Assembly (NCBI RefSeq): GCF_900104805.1
Contig: NZ_LT629751.1
Location: 4,238,501-4,302,500, forward strand
Length of the DNA stretch: 64,000 nt
Direction of reading: 5' to 3'
From: Pseudomonas oryzae
GTDB lineage: Bacteria; Pseudomonadota; Gammaproteobacteria; Pseudomonadales; Pseudomonadaceae
Shown: positions 1-11,803 of the stretch, piece by piece
Position numbering within the stretch: position 1 is the first letter of the stretch
Layout of the letters: every line of letters starts with the position of its first letter
Notes under the pieces: generated by a model
Seen by the model: the letters and a program-made list of their open reading frames with translations, nothing else
Database searches by the model: none
What the model was told of the DNA's origin: nothing
Position numbers and translations under genes: made by a program

Positions 1-300
1 CAGGCCGGCCTCCTCGATGGCGCGGGCGAAGCCGGCGTTCTCGGAGAGGAAGCCGTAGCCGGGGTGGATGGCCTGGGCGCCGCTGGCTTTGGCGGCCTGG
101 ATCAGCTTGTCGACCAGCAGGTAGCTGTCGGCCGGCTTGGCGCCGCCCAGATCGACCGCGCAGTCGGCCTCGCGCACGTGGCGGGCGCCGGCGTCGATGG
201 CGCTGTGCACCGCGACGCTGCGGATGCCCAGGGCGCGGGCGCTACGGATGACCCGGCAGGCGATCTCGCCGCGGTTGGCAATCAGCAGGGTTGTAATCAT
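1..300 (-). CDS. liuD: Methylcrotonyl-CoA carboxylase alpha (biotin carboxylase) subunit, N-terminal part
   Basis: Only the first 100 codons are in the window; the gene continues past the left edge. The protein begins [19 protein letters not shown], the standard opening of the biotin carboxylase N-domain, and continues to [10 protein letters not shown], another conserved motif of this fold. Biotin carboxylase domains charge biotin with CO2 using ATP. With the carboxyltransferase subunit encoded at 1223-2830 it would make 3-methylglutaconyl-CoA from 3-methylcrotonyl-CoA in leucine degradation. It is the fourth gene of a minus-strand liuA-B-C-D series and starts 34 bases after the liuC stop. 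The choice of this acyl-CoA carboxylase over propionyl- or geranoyl-CoA types rests on the neighbours, because the specificity regions are outside the window. Confidence 0.9.
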   Translation of the reverse strand, partial: MITTLLIANRGEIACRVIRSARALGIRSVAVHSAIDAGARHVREADCAVDLGGAKPADSYLLVDKLIQAAKASGAQAIHPGYGFLSENAGFARAIEEAGL

Positions 301-334
301 TGTTCTGGCTCCCGAGGTGGCTGCTGCCTGGTGT

Positions 335-1129
335 TCAGTGGTTCTGCCACTGCGGCTGGCGTTTCTCCAGGAAGGCGCGCAGGCCCTCCTGGCCTTCCGC
401 GCTGACGCGGACGCGCGCGATGGCGCTTTCGGTGTAGCGGCGCAGGGCCGGCGACAGCGCGCCGCTGCCGACTTCCTTGAGCAGGTCCTTGGTCGCCTTC
501 ATCGCCTGCGGGCTGTTCAGCAGCAGGTTGGCGATCCACTGCTCCAGCGCGGCGTCCAGCTCGGCGGCCGGGTAGCACTCGGCGAGCAGGCCCAGCTCGC
601 GGGCGCGACTGCCGGCGAAGCGCTCGGCGGACAGCGCGTAGCGGCGCGCGGCGCGTTCGCCGATGGCCTGCACCACGAACGGGCTGATCACCGCCGGCAG
701 CAGGCCGATGCGCACCTCGGACAGCGAGAACTGCGCGTCCTCGGCGCCGATCGCCACGTCGCAGCAGGCGGCCAGGCCCACCGCGCCACCGAAGGCGGCG
801 CCCTGCACCACGGCGAGGGTCGGCAGCTTGAGGTGGTAGAGGTTGTACATCAGCTCGGCCAGCGCCTGGGCGTCGCGCAGGTTGGCGTCGTAGTCGAGCT
901 CGGCGGCCTCGCGCATCCAGGCGAGATCGGCGCCGGCGGAGAAGTGCTTGCCGCGCCCGCGCAGGACGAGGAAGCGCAGTTCGCCGTGGTCCTGGACGAC
1001 GTCCAGGGCCTGGATCAGCTCCTGGATCATCGCGCCGTTGAAGGCGTTGTTCTTGTCGGCGCGGTCGAGCCACAGGGTGGCGAAGCCGCGCGGGTCGAAT
1101 TCGAGTTGTACGGTCTGGAAGTCGCTCAT
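335..1129 (-). CDS. liuC: 3-methylglutaconyl-CoA hydratase (enoyl-CoA hydratase family)
   Basis: The 264-residue protein has the usual crotonase length. It begins [21 protein letters not shown] and carries the conserved [15 protein letters not shown] stretch (oxyanion-hole strand) and a [11 protein letters not shown] helix typical of crotonases. The reaction is hydration of 3-methylglutaconyl-CoA to HMG-CoA in leucine catabolism. An upstream in-frame ATG at 1198 would add 23 residues translated from the intergenic repeat (PGGPAPPTG...), so the ATG at 1129 is preferred. It lies between liuB and liuD on the same strand. The liuB-liuC gap of 93 bases holds a TAGGG-ended palindrome. Confidence 0.9.
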   Translation of the reverse strand: MSDFQTVQLEFDPRGFATLWLDRADKNNAFNGAMIQELIQALDVVQDHGELRFLVLRGRGKHFSAGADLAWMREAAELDYDANLRDAQALAELMYNLYHLKLPTLAVVQGAAFGGAVGLAACCDVAIGAEDAQFSLSEVRIGLLPAVISPFVVQAIGERAARRYALSAERFAGSRARELGLLAECYPAAELDAALEQWIANLLLNSPQAMKATKDLLKEVGSGALSPALRRYTESAIARVRVSAEGQEGLRAFLEKRQPQWQNH

Positions 1130-1137
1130 GATCGTTC

Positions 1138-1213
1138 CTGTAGGGGGTGCGGGGCCGCCAGGGCTACGCGCACCAGATGCCAGGGTAGTGGTGCGCACGG
1201 CGCACCCTACGGC
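1138..1213. repeat. TAGGG/CACCCTA-ended imperfect palindrome, liuB-liuC gap
   Basis: The left end reads TGTAGGGGGTGCG and the right end GCGCACCCTACGG, with GGTGCGCACGGCGCACC near the right end. It matches the other TAGGGTGCGC elements at 14998, 28263, 28303, 40770 and 40811. It lies inside the liu operon and could form an mRNA hairpin between liuB and liuC. Confidence 0.65.
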
Positions 1214-1222
1214 TGAGTCATG

Positions 1223-2830
<1,608 letters not shown>

Positions 2831-2842
2831 GGATGGGCTCCC

Positions 2843-2923
2843 CTAGGGTGGCAAACCCGCGAAGCGGTTTTCCACCTGTCCGTGTTTCGGTGGAAAAGGC
2901 CGGCGGCCGTTTTCCACCCTACG
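2843..2923. repeat. TAGGGTGG/CCACCCTA-ended palindrome, liuA-liuB gap
   Basis: The ends are CTAGGGTGG (2843-2851) and CCACCCTACG (2914-2923). Inside, GGTTTTCCACC and GGTGGAAAA form a second inverted pair. The core differs from the GTGCGC-type elements elsewhere in the window but the TAGGGTG end is shared. It interrupts the liu operon. Confidence 0.65.
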
Positions 2924-2934
2924 CCTGGATGCGC

Positions 2935-4098
2935 TCAGCGCGACTCGTTGAACAGCTCGCGGCCGATCAGCATGCGGCGGATCTCGCTGGTGCCGGCGCC
3001 GATCTCGTAGAGCTTGGCGTCGCGCAGCAGGCGCCCGGTGGGGAACTCGTTGATGTAGCCGTTGCCGCCGAGGATCTGGATCGCCTGCAGGGCCATCTGG
3101 GTGGCGTTCTCGGCGGTGTAGAGGATCACCCCGGCGGCGTCCTTGCGGGTGGTCTCGCCGCGGTCGCAGGCCTGCGCCACCGTATAGAGGTAGGCGCGGC
3201 TGGCGTTGAGCTGGGTGTACATGTCGGCGACCTTGCCCTGGATGAACTGGAACTCGCCGATGCTCTGGCCGAACTGCTTGCGGTCGTGGATGTAGGGCAC
3301 CACCACGTCCAGGCACGCCTGCATGATGCCGGTCGGGCCGCCGGCGAGCACCACGCGCTCGTAGTCGAGGCCGCTCATCAGCACGCGCACGCCGCCGTTG
3401 AGCTGACCGAGGACGTTCTCCTCCGGCACCTCGACGTCGTCGAAGAACAGCTCGCAGGTGTTGGAGCCGCGCATGCCCAGCTTGTCGAACTTGCTGCCGC
3501 GGCTGAAGCCCTTCCAGTCGCGCTCGACGATGAACGCGGTGATGCCGTGCGGGCCCTTGTCCAGGTCGGTCTTGGCGTAGATCACGTAGGTGTTGGCGTC
3601 CGGGCCGTTGGTGATCCAGGTCTTGCTGCCGTTGAGGACGTAGCGGTCGCCGCGCTTCTCGGCGCGCAGCTTCATGGAGACCACGTCGGAGCCGGCGTTC
3701 GGCTCGCTCATCGCCAGCGCGCCGACGTGCTCGCCGCTGATCAGCTTGGGCAGGTACTTGGCCTTCTGCGCCTCGGTGCCGTTGCGCTTGATCTGGTTGA
3801 CGCACAGGTTGGAATGCGCGCCGTAGGACAGCGCCACCGAGGCCGAGGCGCGGCTGATCTCCTCCATGGCCACCACGTGGGCCAGGTAGCCCATGCCGGC
3901 GCCGCCGTACTCCTCGGGCACGGTGATGCCGAGCAGGCCCATCTCGCCGAACTTCTTCCACATGTCCATCGGGAAGGTGTTGGTGGCGTCGATCTCGGCG
4001 GCGCGCGGCGCCAGCTCGGCGTCCACGAAGGCGCGCACCTGGTCGCGCAGCATGTCGATGGTTTCACCGAGGGCGAAGTTGAGGCTGGAGTACGTCAT
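2935..4098 (-). CDS. liuA: Isovaleryl-CoA dehydrogenase
   Basis: The 387-residue protein has the full acyl-CoA dehydrogenase fold. Visible signatures include [20 protein letters not shown] (FAD/substrate loop), [17 protein letters not shown] and the C-terminal [20 protein letters not shown]. Glu247 in the stretch [14 protein letters not shown] lies where human isovaleryl-CoA dehydrogenase has its catalytic Glu254, which distinguishes this subfamily from medium- and short-chain enzymes. It oxidises isovaleryl-CoA to 3-methylcrotonyl-CoA and passes electrons to ETF; an etfBA pair lies at 11804-13485. It is the first gene of the liu operon. In many pseudomonads liuR precedes it; here the divergent neighbour is instead an acyl-CoA synthetase. 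Confidence 0.95.
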   Translation of the reverse strand: MTYSSLNFALGETIDMLRDQVRAFVDAELAPRAAEIDATNTFPMDMWKKFGEMGLLGITVPEEYGGAGMGYLAHVVAMEEISRASASVALSYGAHSNLCVNQIKRNGTEAQKAKYLPKLISGEHVGALAMSEPNAGSDVVSMKLRAEKRGDRYVLNGSKTWITNGPDANTYVIYAKTDLDKGPHGITAFIVERDWKGFSRGSKFDKLGMRGSNTCELFFDDVEVPEENVLGQLNGGVRVLMSGLDYERVVLAGGPTGIMQACLDVVVPYIHDRKQFGQSIGEFQFIQGKVADMYTQLNASRAYLYTVAQACDRGETTRKDAAGVILYTAENATQMALQAIQILGGNGYINEFPTGRLLRDAKLYEIGAGTSEIRRMLIGRELFNESR

Positions 4099-4258
4099 GG
4101 AACCACCTTTGTCTGTCTTGTAGTTGTGCGGTTTGCGGAGTAGTACGGTAGCCGGAGCGCAGACCCCGGCCTGTCCGCCCGCCGCTCCGGCACGCTGTTC
4201 CGGAGCCCCATTCCAGCGTAGCGCTTGCTGCTCTGGCGTGGGTTGTCAGGCTGTGACC

Positions 4259-4274
4259 TTTACGTTAACGTAAA
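4259..4274. promoter_or_regulatory. Perfect 16-bp palindrome, probable LiuR-type operator
   Basis: TTTACGTTAACGTAAA is a perfect palindrome in the 271-base gap between liuA and the divergent acyl-CoA synthetase. A 13/16 identical copy lies at 6877-6892 before the ABC importer. The ACGT-WW-ACGT core resembles what I recall of the MerR-family LiuR box of gamma-proteobacteria; this attribution is from memory. No regulator gene is in the window. Confidence 0.65.
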
Positions 4275-4369
4275 CAAACCCCGCGGCGACTGTCAACACG
4301 CAGGCCGCCGTCGGGAGCGCAAACTCAGAAGTAGCAAACCTCATAACAAACATAAGACTGAGGGATCCT

Positions 4370-6049
<1,680 letters not shown>

Positions 6050-6064
6050 GTGGCGTTGTGCCGA

Positions 6065-6091
6065 GCGTTCCCACGCGCCGTGTGGGAACGC
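6065..6091. repeat. GCGTTCCCAC / GTGGGAACGC inverted repeat
   Basis: Perfect 10-base arms GCGTTCCCAC (6065-6074) and GTGGGAACGC (6082-6091) flank a 7-base loop just downstream of the synthetase stop. A related GTGCCCACGC/GCGTGGGCAC hairpin lies at 26859. It may act as a transcript end or a REP-like element. Confidence 0.6.
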
Positions 6092-6135
6092 CGCCGCGCC
6101 CGGATGCTCCGCGCCCCTCCCGCGTGACGACGGGC

Positions 6136-6165
6136 GCAGGAGCGCCCCGGGCAGGAGCGCCCCGG
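6136..6165. repeat. Two tandem 15-base repeats
   Basis: GCAGGAGCGCCCCGG occurs twice head to tail (6136-6150 and 6151-6165) in the gap before the AhpD-like gene. No function is evident. Confidence 0.6.
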
Positions 6166-6223
6166 AGCAGGTGCCTGCGCGGGAGCCTGGGCACCATCAA
6201 CTCGATAGATGAAGGACCATTGC

Positions 6224-6817
6224 ATGACCGCCCCGATCAGCCGCTTCCCCGTTCCCGAGACCCTCGACGCGCTGCCGCAGGACCTGCGCGAGCGCATCCT
6301 CGCCGTGCAGGACAAGGCCGGCTTCGTGCCCAACGTGTTCCTCATGCTGGCGCACCGCCCCGACGAGTTCCGCGCCTTCTTCGCCTACCACGATGCGCTG
6401 ATGGAGCGCGAGTCGGACACCCTGAGCATCGCCGAGAAGGAGATGATCGTGGTCGCCACCAGCGCCCGCCACGGCTGCCTGTACTGCGTGGTGGCGCACG
6501 GCGCGGTGCTGCGCATCCGCAGCAAGCAGCCGGAGCTGGCCGACCAGCTCGCCATCAACCACCGTACCGCGCCCATCGGCGCGCGCCAGCGGGTGATGCT
6601 CGACTTCGCCCTGCACCTCTCCTTCGACCACGGCGTGCTCGACGACGCCTGGCAGCAGCGCCTCGAGGCGGTCGGCTTCAGCCACGACGACATCTGGGAC
6701 ATCGGTGCCATCGCCGCCTTCTTCAGCCTGTCCAACCGTCTGGTGTCGCTGGCCGGCACCCCGCCGAATCCCGAGTTCTACCTGATGGGCCGGCTGCCGC
6801 GCGAATCGCGCAGCTGA
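6224..6817 (+). CDS. AhpD-like peroxidase-related protein
   Basis: The 197-residue, mostly helical protein contains HGCLYCVVAHG, in which Cys85 and Cys88 form the CxxC and His92 completes the AhpD-type EXXXXXXCXXCXXXH signature (a Glu precedes in IAEKEMIVVATSARHGC). This family includes alkylhydroperoxidase-like and carboxymuconolactone-decarboxylase-like proteins; the reaction here is unknown. An ATG at 6209 is in frame, but GAAGGA at 6211-6216 is a ribosome binding site 7 bases before the ATG at 6224, so the later start is chosen. It lies between an acyl-CoA synthetase and an ABC importer on the same strand, and may protect against peroxide made by acyl-CoA oxidation (inference). Confidence 0.8.
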   Translation: MTAPISRFPVPETLDALPQDLRERILAVQDKAGFVPNVFLMLAHRPDEFRAFFAYHDALMERESDTLSIAEKEMIVVATSARHGCLYCVVAHGAVLRIRSKQPELADQLAINHRTAPIGARQRVMLDFALHLSFDHGVLDDAWQQRLEAVGFSHDDIWDIGAIAAFFSLSNRLVSLAGTPPNPEFYLMGRLPRESRS

Positions 6818-6876
6818 TCACGCTGCACTGCACTAAAGGCGTAGGCGAGATGCTTGCCGGGCGCTTCCTGATGCTG

Positions 6877-6892
6877 TTAACGTAAACGTCAA
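6877..6892. promoter_or_regulatory. Imperfect palindrome related to the liuA operator
   Basis: TTAACGTAAACGTCAA matches 13 of 16 positions of the perfect palindrome at 4259-4274 and is itself palindromic at 6 of 8 base pairs. It lies 57 bases before the first ATP-binding gene of the importer, a plausible operator position. It suggests co-regulation of the importer with liu genes. Confidence 0.55.
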
Positions 6893-6948
6893 GGCCTCCC
6901 CGGCCTGCGCCTCATCCAACAAAAACAATCAAGGTTAGAGGGCACCCC

Positions 6949-7722
6949 ATGGCACCAGAGTTCGTGCTGGAAACTCGCGGCCTGACCAAGGAATTCCGCG
7001 GCTTCACCGCGGTCGACTCGGTCGATCTGCGTGTGCAGAAGGGCCACATCCACGCGCTGATCGGTCCCAACGGGGCCGGCAAGACCACCGTATTCAACCT
7101 GCTCACCAAGTTCCTCACCCCGACCCGCGGCGAGATCCTCTACTACGGCAAGCCGATCACCGGCATGAAGCCCAACGAGATCGCCCGCCTGGGGCTGGTG
7201 CGCTCGTTCCAGATCTCCGCGGTGTTCGGCCACATGAGCGTGCGCGACAACGTGCGCGTGGCCCTGCAGCAGCGCGAGGGCAACTCCTTCCACTTCTGGA
7301 AGCCGGCGCGCTGCCTGGACGCGCTCAACGAGCGCGCCGAGCAGCTGCTCGCCGAGGTCGACCTGCTGTCCTTCGCCGATACCCTGACCATCGAGCTGCC
7401 CTACGGCCGCAAGCGCGCCCTCGAGCTGGCCACCACCCTGGCGCTGGAGCCCAAGGTGCTGCTGCTCGACGAGCCGACCCAGGGCATGGGCCACGAGGAC
7501 GTCGACATGGTGGTCGACCTGGTGCGCCGCGCCGCGGTCGGCCGCACCGTGGTGATGGTCGAGCACAACCTCAGCGTGGTCAGCCGCCTGTGCGACCGCC
7601 TCACCGTGCTGGCGCGCGGTTCGATCCTCGCCGAGGGCGACTACGCCAGCGTCTCCGCCAACCCGCAGGTGCGCGAGGCGTACCTCGGTAGCGAGGCCGC
7701 CGCCGAGGAGTCCCACGCATGA
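6949..7722 (+). CDS. Branched-chain-type ABC importer, ATP-binding protein (LivG-like)
   Basis: The 257-residue ATPase has Walker A GPNGAGKTT from about residue 39, a signature region LPYGRKRALELATTLALEPK and Walker B LLLDEPTQGMG near residue 170, then the H-loop VMVEHNL. The LPYG-type signature instead of LSGGQ is typical of LivG proteins of hydrophobic amino acid importers. It pairs with the ATPase encoded next, which overlaps by four bases (ATGA). It would power uptake of a small carboxylated substrate into the cytoplasm together with the permeases at 9892-11789. Substrate cannot be read from the ATPase. Confidence 0.88.
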   Translation: MAPEFVLETRGLTKEFRGFTAVDSVDLRVQKGHIHALIGPNGAGKTTVFNLLTKFLTPTRGEILYYGKPITGMKPNEIARLGLVRSFQISAVFGHMSVRDNVRVALQQREGNSFHFWKPARCLDALNERAEQLLAEVDLLSFADTLTIELPYGRKRALELATTLALEPKVLLLDEPTQGMGHEDVDMVVDLVRRAAVGRTVVMVEHNLSVVSRLCDRLTVLARGSILAEGDYASVSANPQVREAYLGSEAAAEESHA

Positions 7723-8441
7723 CCAGCCTGCACACCCCCGATTTCGAACAGCTGCGCATCAGCGACCTGCACGCCTTCTACGGCGAGTCGCACATCCTCC
7801 ACGGCATCGACATGCTGGTGCGCCGCGGCGAGCTGGTGACCCTGCTCGGCCGCAACGGTGCCGGGCGCACCACCACCCTGCGCGCGATCATGAACCTGGT
7901 CGGCCGGCGCACCGGCTCGATCATGATCAACGGCAACGAGACCATCGGCAGCGCCGCGCACCTGATCCCGCGCCTGGGCGTCGGCTACTGCCCGGAGGAG
8001 CGCGGCATCTTCGCCAGCCTCAACGTCGAGGAGAACCTGCTGCTGCCGCCCACCGTGCGCAGCGGCGGCATGGGCCTCGACGAGATCTACGAGATGTTCC
8101 CCAACCTCTACGAGCGGCGCTTCAGCCAGGGCACCCGGCTGTCCGGCGGCGAGCAGCAGATGCTGGCCATGGCGCGCATCCTGCGCACCGGCGCCAACCT
8201 GCTGCTGCTCGACGAGATCACCGAGGGCCTCGCCCCGGTGATCGTGCAGAAGCTCGGCGAGGTGCTGCTCAAGCTCAAGGACAAGGGCCTGACCATCGTC
8301 CTGGTCGAGCAGAACTTCCGCTTCGCCGCACCGCTGGCCGACCGTCACTACCTGATGGAGCACGGCCAGATCGTCGAGGAGATCAGCGCCGCCGAGCTGC
8401 CGGCGCGCAAGGAAATGCTCAACGCCTGCCTCGGCGTGTGA
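7719..8441 (+). CDS. Branched-chain-type ABC importer, ATP-binding protein (LivF-like) with Arg in Walker A
   Basis: The 240-residue protein is the second ATPase of the importer. It has the ABC signature LSGGEQQMLAMAR, Walker B LLLLDEITEG and H-loop region VLVEQNF. Its Walker A reads GRNGAGRTT (residues 44-52), so the lysine that contacts ATP phosphates is Arg50 (CGC at 7866-7868). The partner ATPase keeps lysine. Arginine variants may exist in some LivF homologues; whether this site hydrolyses ATP is unknown. It overlaps the preceding gene by four bases and is followed by a hairpin-rich gap before the binding-protein gene. Confidence 0.87.
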   Translation: MTSLHTPDFEQLRISDLHAFYGESHILHGIDMLVRRGELVTLLGRNGAGRTTTLRAIMNLVGRRTGSIMINGNETIGSAAHLIPRLGVGYCPEERGIFASLNVEENLLLPPTVRSGGMGLDEIYEMFPNLYERRFSQGTRLSGGEQQMLAMARILRTGANLLLLDEITEGLAPVIVQKLGEVLLKLKDKGLTIVLVEQNFRFAAPLADRHYLMEHGQIVEEISAAELPARKEMLNACLGV

Positions 8442-8459
8442 CAGCGAACCCGTAACACC

Positions 8460-8497
8460 CCGCGAGCGACTCGCGGCGGCGCGGCTCCACCGCGCCG
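8460..8497 (+). other. Two adjacent hairpins before the binding-protein gene
   Basis: CCGCGA/TCGCGG (8460-8476) and CGGCGCGG/CCGCGCCG (8477-8497) are consecutive stem-loops between the LivF-like stop and the binding-protein start. No T-run follows, so they are more likely mRNA-processing or attenuation structures than terminators. Confidence 0.5.
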
Positions 8498-8573
8498 TCC
8501 GGGCCGCCCGCGGGCCGCGCAACACCTGGTCGATCTGTACAACAACAAAAACCGAGCACAGTGGGTACATACC

Positions 8574-9797
8574 ATGAAGCTGTTCCAGAAGACTGCTAGC
8601 GCCATCCTCGTCTCCAGCCTGATCGCCGGCACTGCCCAGGCGTCGATCAGCAACGACGAAATCCGCATCGGCTACCTGGCCGACATGTCCGGCACCTACC
8701 GCGATCTCGCCGGCCCGGGCGGCCTGGAGGCGCTGAAGATGGCCGTCGAAGACTTCGGCGGCAGCGTCGACGGCAAGAAGATCGTCATCTTCAACGCCGA
8801 CGACCTCAACAAGCCGGACGTCGGCGCCAACACCGTGCGCCAGTGGGTCGACGAGAAAAACGTCGACATGGTGACCGGCCTGGTCGCCACCTCGGTGGTG
8901 CTGGCCGCGGCCAAGGTGGTCGAGCAGGCCGACAAGCTGGCGCTGATCTCCGGCGCGGCCTCCTCGAGCATCACCAACGAGTACTGCTCGCCCAACCACA
9001 TCCACTGGACCTACGACACCTACGCGCTGGCCAACGGCACCGCCAAGGCGGTGATGGGGCAGGGCGGCAAGAGCTGGTACATGCTGACCGCCGACTACGC
9101 CTTCGGCCACGCCATGGAGGCCGACATCACCAAGGTGGTCAAGGAGGGCGGCGGCGAGGTGCTCGGCTCGGTGCGCCATCCGTTCCCCAGCCAGGACTTC
9201 TCCTCCTACGTGCTGCAGGCGCAGGGCTCCGGCGCCCAGGTGATCGCCCTGGCCAACGCCGGCGCCGACACCGTCAACGCGCTGAAGACCGCCAGCCAGT
9301 TCGGCGTCACCCAGGCCGGGCAGAAGCTGGCCGGCATGGTGGTGTTCCTCAACGACATCCACGCCATGGGCCTGGAGGTCACCCAGGGCCTGATGCTGAC
9401 CACCGGCTGGTACTGGGACATGAACGACGAGACCCGCGCCTGGGCCAAGCGCTACTTCGAGCGCTTCGGCCGCATGCCGAGCATGGCCCAGGCCGGCGTC
9501 TACTCGGCGACCATGCACTACCTGAACGCGGTCAAGGCCACCGGCAGCGACGACACCAAGACCGTGCGCGCGCAGATGGCCGCCACCCCGGTCAACGACA
9601 TGTTCGCCAAGGGCGGCAAGATCCGCGAGGACGGCCGCATGGTCCACGACATGTACCTGGTGCAGGTGAAGACCCCGGCCGAGTCCAAGGGCGAGTGGGA
9701 CCTGTACAAGATCGTCAGCACCATCCCCGGCGAGCAGGCCTACCGCCCGCTGGCCGAGAGCCAGTGCAAGCTGGTCGGCAAGGTGGCGCAGAACTGA
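8574..9797 (+). CDS. ABC importer periplasmic substrate-binding protein (LivK/Peripla_BP_6 type)
   Basis: The 407-residue protein begins with a basic N-terminus and hydrophobic stretch ending in IAGTAQA, a signal peptide probably cleaved after residue 22. The mature part starts SISNDEIRIGYLADMSGTYR, a strand-turn typical of type I periplasmic binding proteins, and GLVATSVVLAAAKV and DYAFGHAMEAD fit the family. Two cysteines in the mature chain (NEYCSPNH and ESQCKLV) could form a disulfide. It would capture the substrate for the permeases encoded next. The family binds branched amino acids, amides, urea or small organic acids; the liu context favours a branched acid or amino acid but does not prove it. 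Confidence 0.87.
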   Translation: MKLFQKTASAILVSSLIAGTAQASISNDEIRIGYLADMSGTYRDLAGPGGLEALKMAVEDFGGSVDGKKIVIFNADDLNKPDVGANTVRQWVDEKNVDMVTGLVATSVVLAAAKVVEQADKLALISGAASSSITNEYCSPNHIHWTYDTYALANGTAKAVMGQGGKSWYMLTADYAFGHAMEADITKVVKEGGGEVLGSVRHPFPSQDFSSYVLQAQGSGAQVIALANAGADTVNALKTASQFGVTQAGQKLAGMVVFLNDIHAMGLEVTQGLMLTTGWYWDMNDETRAWAKRYFERFGRMPSMAQAGVYSATMHYLNAVKATGSDDTKTVRAQMAATPVNDMFAKGGKIREDGRMVHDMYLVQVKTPAESKGEWDLYKIVSTIPGEQAYRPLAESQCKLVGKVAQN

Positions 9798-9810
9798 TCG
9801 ACCGCCGGCT

Positions 9811-9864
9811 CCCGCGCCGCGTGGCGCGGGGGCGAGCCATCCACCCGGCCCGCGCGGCCGGGTG
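9811..9864 (+). other. Tandem hairpins after the binding-protein gene
   Basis: CCCGCGCC/GGCGCGGG (9811-9830) and CACCCGGCC/GGCCGGGTG (9842-9864) are two perfect stems between the binding-protein stop and the first permease. Such structures commonly stabilise the binding-protein message and lower expression of the membrane genes; here this is inference. Confidence 0.55.
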
Positions 9865-9891
9865 TCGCGGACTTCCTGTGGGTGGTGACTC

Positions 9892-10779
9892 ATGACTCTC
9901 GTATTCGGTATTCCCCTGAGCGTGCTGCTCGGCCAGCTGCTGCTCGGCCTGATCAACGGCGCCTTCTACGCGCTGCTCAGCCTGGGCCTGGCGATCATCT
10001 TCGGCCTGCTGCGCATCATCAACTTCGCCCACGGCGCGCTGTACATGCTCGGCGCCTTCGCCGCGCTGCTCGGCCTCAACTACCTGGGCGTCAACTACTG
10101 GGTGGCGCTGGTGCTGTCGCCGCTCCTGGTCGGCGCCATCGGCATGGCCATCGAGCGCAACCTGCTGCGCCGCATCGCCGGCGAGGACCACCTCTACGGC
10201 CTGCTGCTGACCTTCGGTCTGGCGCTGATCCTCGAGGGCTGCTTCGTCAAGCTGTTCGGCGTCTCCGGCGCCTCCTACCCGACCCCCGACCTGCTCAAGG
10301 GCGGCGTCAACCTCGGCTTCATGTTCCTGCCGACCTACCGCGCCTGGGTGGTGGTGGCCGCGCTGGTGGTGTGCCTGGTCACCTGGTACATGATCGAGCG
10401 CACCCGTCTAGGCTCCTACCTGCGCGCCGGCACCGAGAACCCCAAGCTGATGCAGGCCTTCGGCATCAACGTGCCGCTGCTGATCACCCTGACCTACGGC
10501 TACGGTGTGGCCCTGGCCGCCTTCGCCGGGGTGCTCGCCGCGCCCATCTATCCGGTCAGCCCGACCATGGGCGCCAACCTCTTGATCGTGGTGTTCGCCG
10601 TGGTGGTGATCGGCGGCATGGGCTCGATCATGGGCGCCATCGTCACCGGTCTGGCCATGGGCCTGATCGAGGGCCTGACCAAGGTGTTCTATCCCCAGGC
10701 GGCCAGCACCGTGGTGTTCCTGGTCATGGTCATCGTCCTGCTGGTGCGTCCGGCGGGTCTGTTCGGCAAGGAGGCATGA
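9892..10779 (+). CDS. Branched-chain-type ABC importer permease (LivH-like)
   Basis: The 295-residue membrane protein has about eight hydrophobic helices. It opens MTLVFGIPLSVLLGQLLLGL and contains GLINGAFYALLSLGLAIIFG and RIINFAHGALYMLGAF, the N-terminal signatures of LivH permeases. The end, VMVIVLLVRPAGLFGKEA, is also typical. It forms the transmembrane channel with the LivM-like protein encoded next. The stop TGA at 10777-10779 lies just before the next gene, whose ribosome binding site AAGGAGG (10768-10774) is inside this coding region, implying translational coupling. Confidence 0.88.
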   Translation: MTLVFGIPLSVLLGQLLLGLINGAFYALLSLGLAIIFGLLRIINFAHGALYMLGAFAALLGLNYLGVNYWVALVLSPLLVGAIGMAIERNLLRRIAGEDHLYGLLLTFGLALILEGCFVKLFGVSGASYPTPDLLKGGVNLGFMFLPTYRAWVVVAALVVCLVTWYMIERTRLGSYLRAGTENPKLMQAFGINVPLLITLTYGYGVALAAFAGVLAAPIYPVSPTMGANLLIVVFAVVVIGGMGSIMGAIVTGLAMGLIEGLTKVFYPQAASTVVFLVMVIVLLVRPAGLFGKEA

Positions 10780-10781
10780 GC

Positions 10782-11789
10782 ATGTCGACTCTCGAGAATC
10801 TTCCGTCGGTCGCCGCGCTGCCGCCGAGCGTGGAACAGGAACGTCGGCGCGCCGCCCGGCGCCGCAAGCTCGGCTTCTGCGCCGCGCTGGTCGGCGTGGC
10901 GCTGGTCGCGCCGCTGGCGATCTACCCGGTGTTCCTGATGAAGCTGCTGTGCTTCGCCCTGTTCGCCTGCGCCTTCAACCTGCTGCTCGGCTACGCGGGG
11001 CTGCTGTCGTTCGGCCATGCGGCCTTCCTCGCCACCGGCGGCTACGTCACCGGCTACCTGCTCAGCCAGTACTCGGGGCTGTCCACCGAGCTGGGCATCC
11101 TCGCCGGCACCGTGGCGTCCGGCGTCCTCGGCCTCGGCTTCGGCCTGCTGGCGATCCGCCGTCAGGGCATCTACTTCGCCATGATCACCCTGGCGCTGGC
11201 CCAGCTGGTGTTCTTCGTCTACGTGCAGGCGCCGTTCACCGGTGGCGAGAACGGCCTGCAGGGCGTGCCGCGCGGCGAGCTGTTCGGCCTGATCGATCTG
11301 AAGAACAACCTGGCGATGTACTACTTCGTGCTGGCGGTGTTCCTGTTCGGCTTCGCGGTGATCCAGCGCACCATCCACTCGCCCTACGGCCAGGTGCTCA
11401 AGGCGATCCGCGACAACGAGCCGCGCGCCATCTCGCTCGGCTACAACGTCGACGCCCACAAGCTCCTGGCCTTCGTCATCTCCGCCACCCTCACGGGCCT
11501 GGCCGGAGCGACCAAGACCGTGGTGTTCCAGCTCGCCTCGCTGACCGACGCGCACTGGCACATGTCCGGCGAGGTGATCCTGATGACCCTGCTTGGCGGC
11601 GTCGGCACCGTGCTCGGCCCGCTGGTCGGCGCCGGCGTGGTGGTGACCCTGCAGAGCTACCTGTCCAGCGGCCCGCTGGGCGACTGGGTGCACGTGATCC
11701 TCGGTCTGATCTTCGTGCTCTGCGTGCTGCTGTTCCGCGCCGGCATCGTCGGCTGGGTGCAGAAGCTGATCCGCCGCAACTTCAAGTGA
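10782..11789 (+). CDS. Branched-chain-type ABC importer permease (LivM-like)
   Basis: The 335-residue protein has a basic, arginine-rich N-terminus ([12 protein letters not shown]) followed by about nine membrane helices. FNLLLGYAGLLSFGHAAFLATGGY and RRQGIYFAMITLALAQ are LivM signatures. Two ATGs compete: 10776 lies one base after AAGGAGG and is too close, while 10782 has 7-base spacing and is preferred. It would complete the importer channel. The last codons are followed only 14 bases later by etfB on the same strand, so importer and ETF genes may share a transcript. Confidence 0.86.
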   Translation: MSTLENLPSVAALPPSVEQERRRAARRRKLGFCAALVGVALVAPLAIYPVFLMKLLCFALFACAFNLLLGYAGLLSFGHAAFLATGGYVTGYLLSQYSGLSTELGILAGTVASGVLGLGFGLLAIRRQGIYFAMITLALAQLVFFVYVQAPFTGGENGLQGVPRGELFGLIDLKNNLAMYYFVLAVFLFGFAVIQRTIHSPYGQVLKAIRDNEPRAISLGYNVDAHKLLAFVISATLTGLAGATKTVVFQLASLTDAHWHMSGEVILMTLLGGVGTVLGPLVGAGVVVTLQSYLSSGPLGDWVHVILGLIFVLCVLLFRAGIVGWVQKLIRRNFK

Positions 11790-11803
11790 GATAGAGGTAA
11801 CCG

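Noticed and set aside
8460..8497. Intrinsic terminator between importer ATPases and binding protein
   Set aside because: The stems are strong but lack a T-run, and the genes belong to one functional set; kept only as mRNA hairpins.
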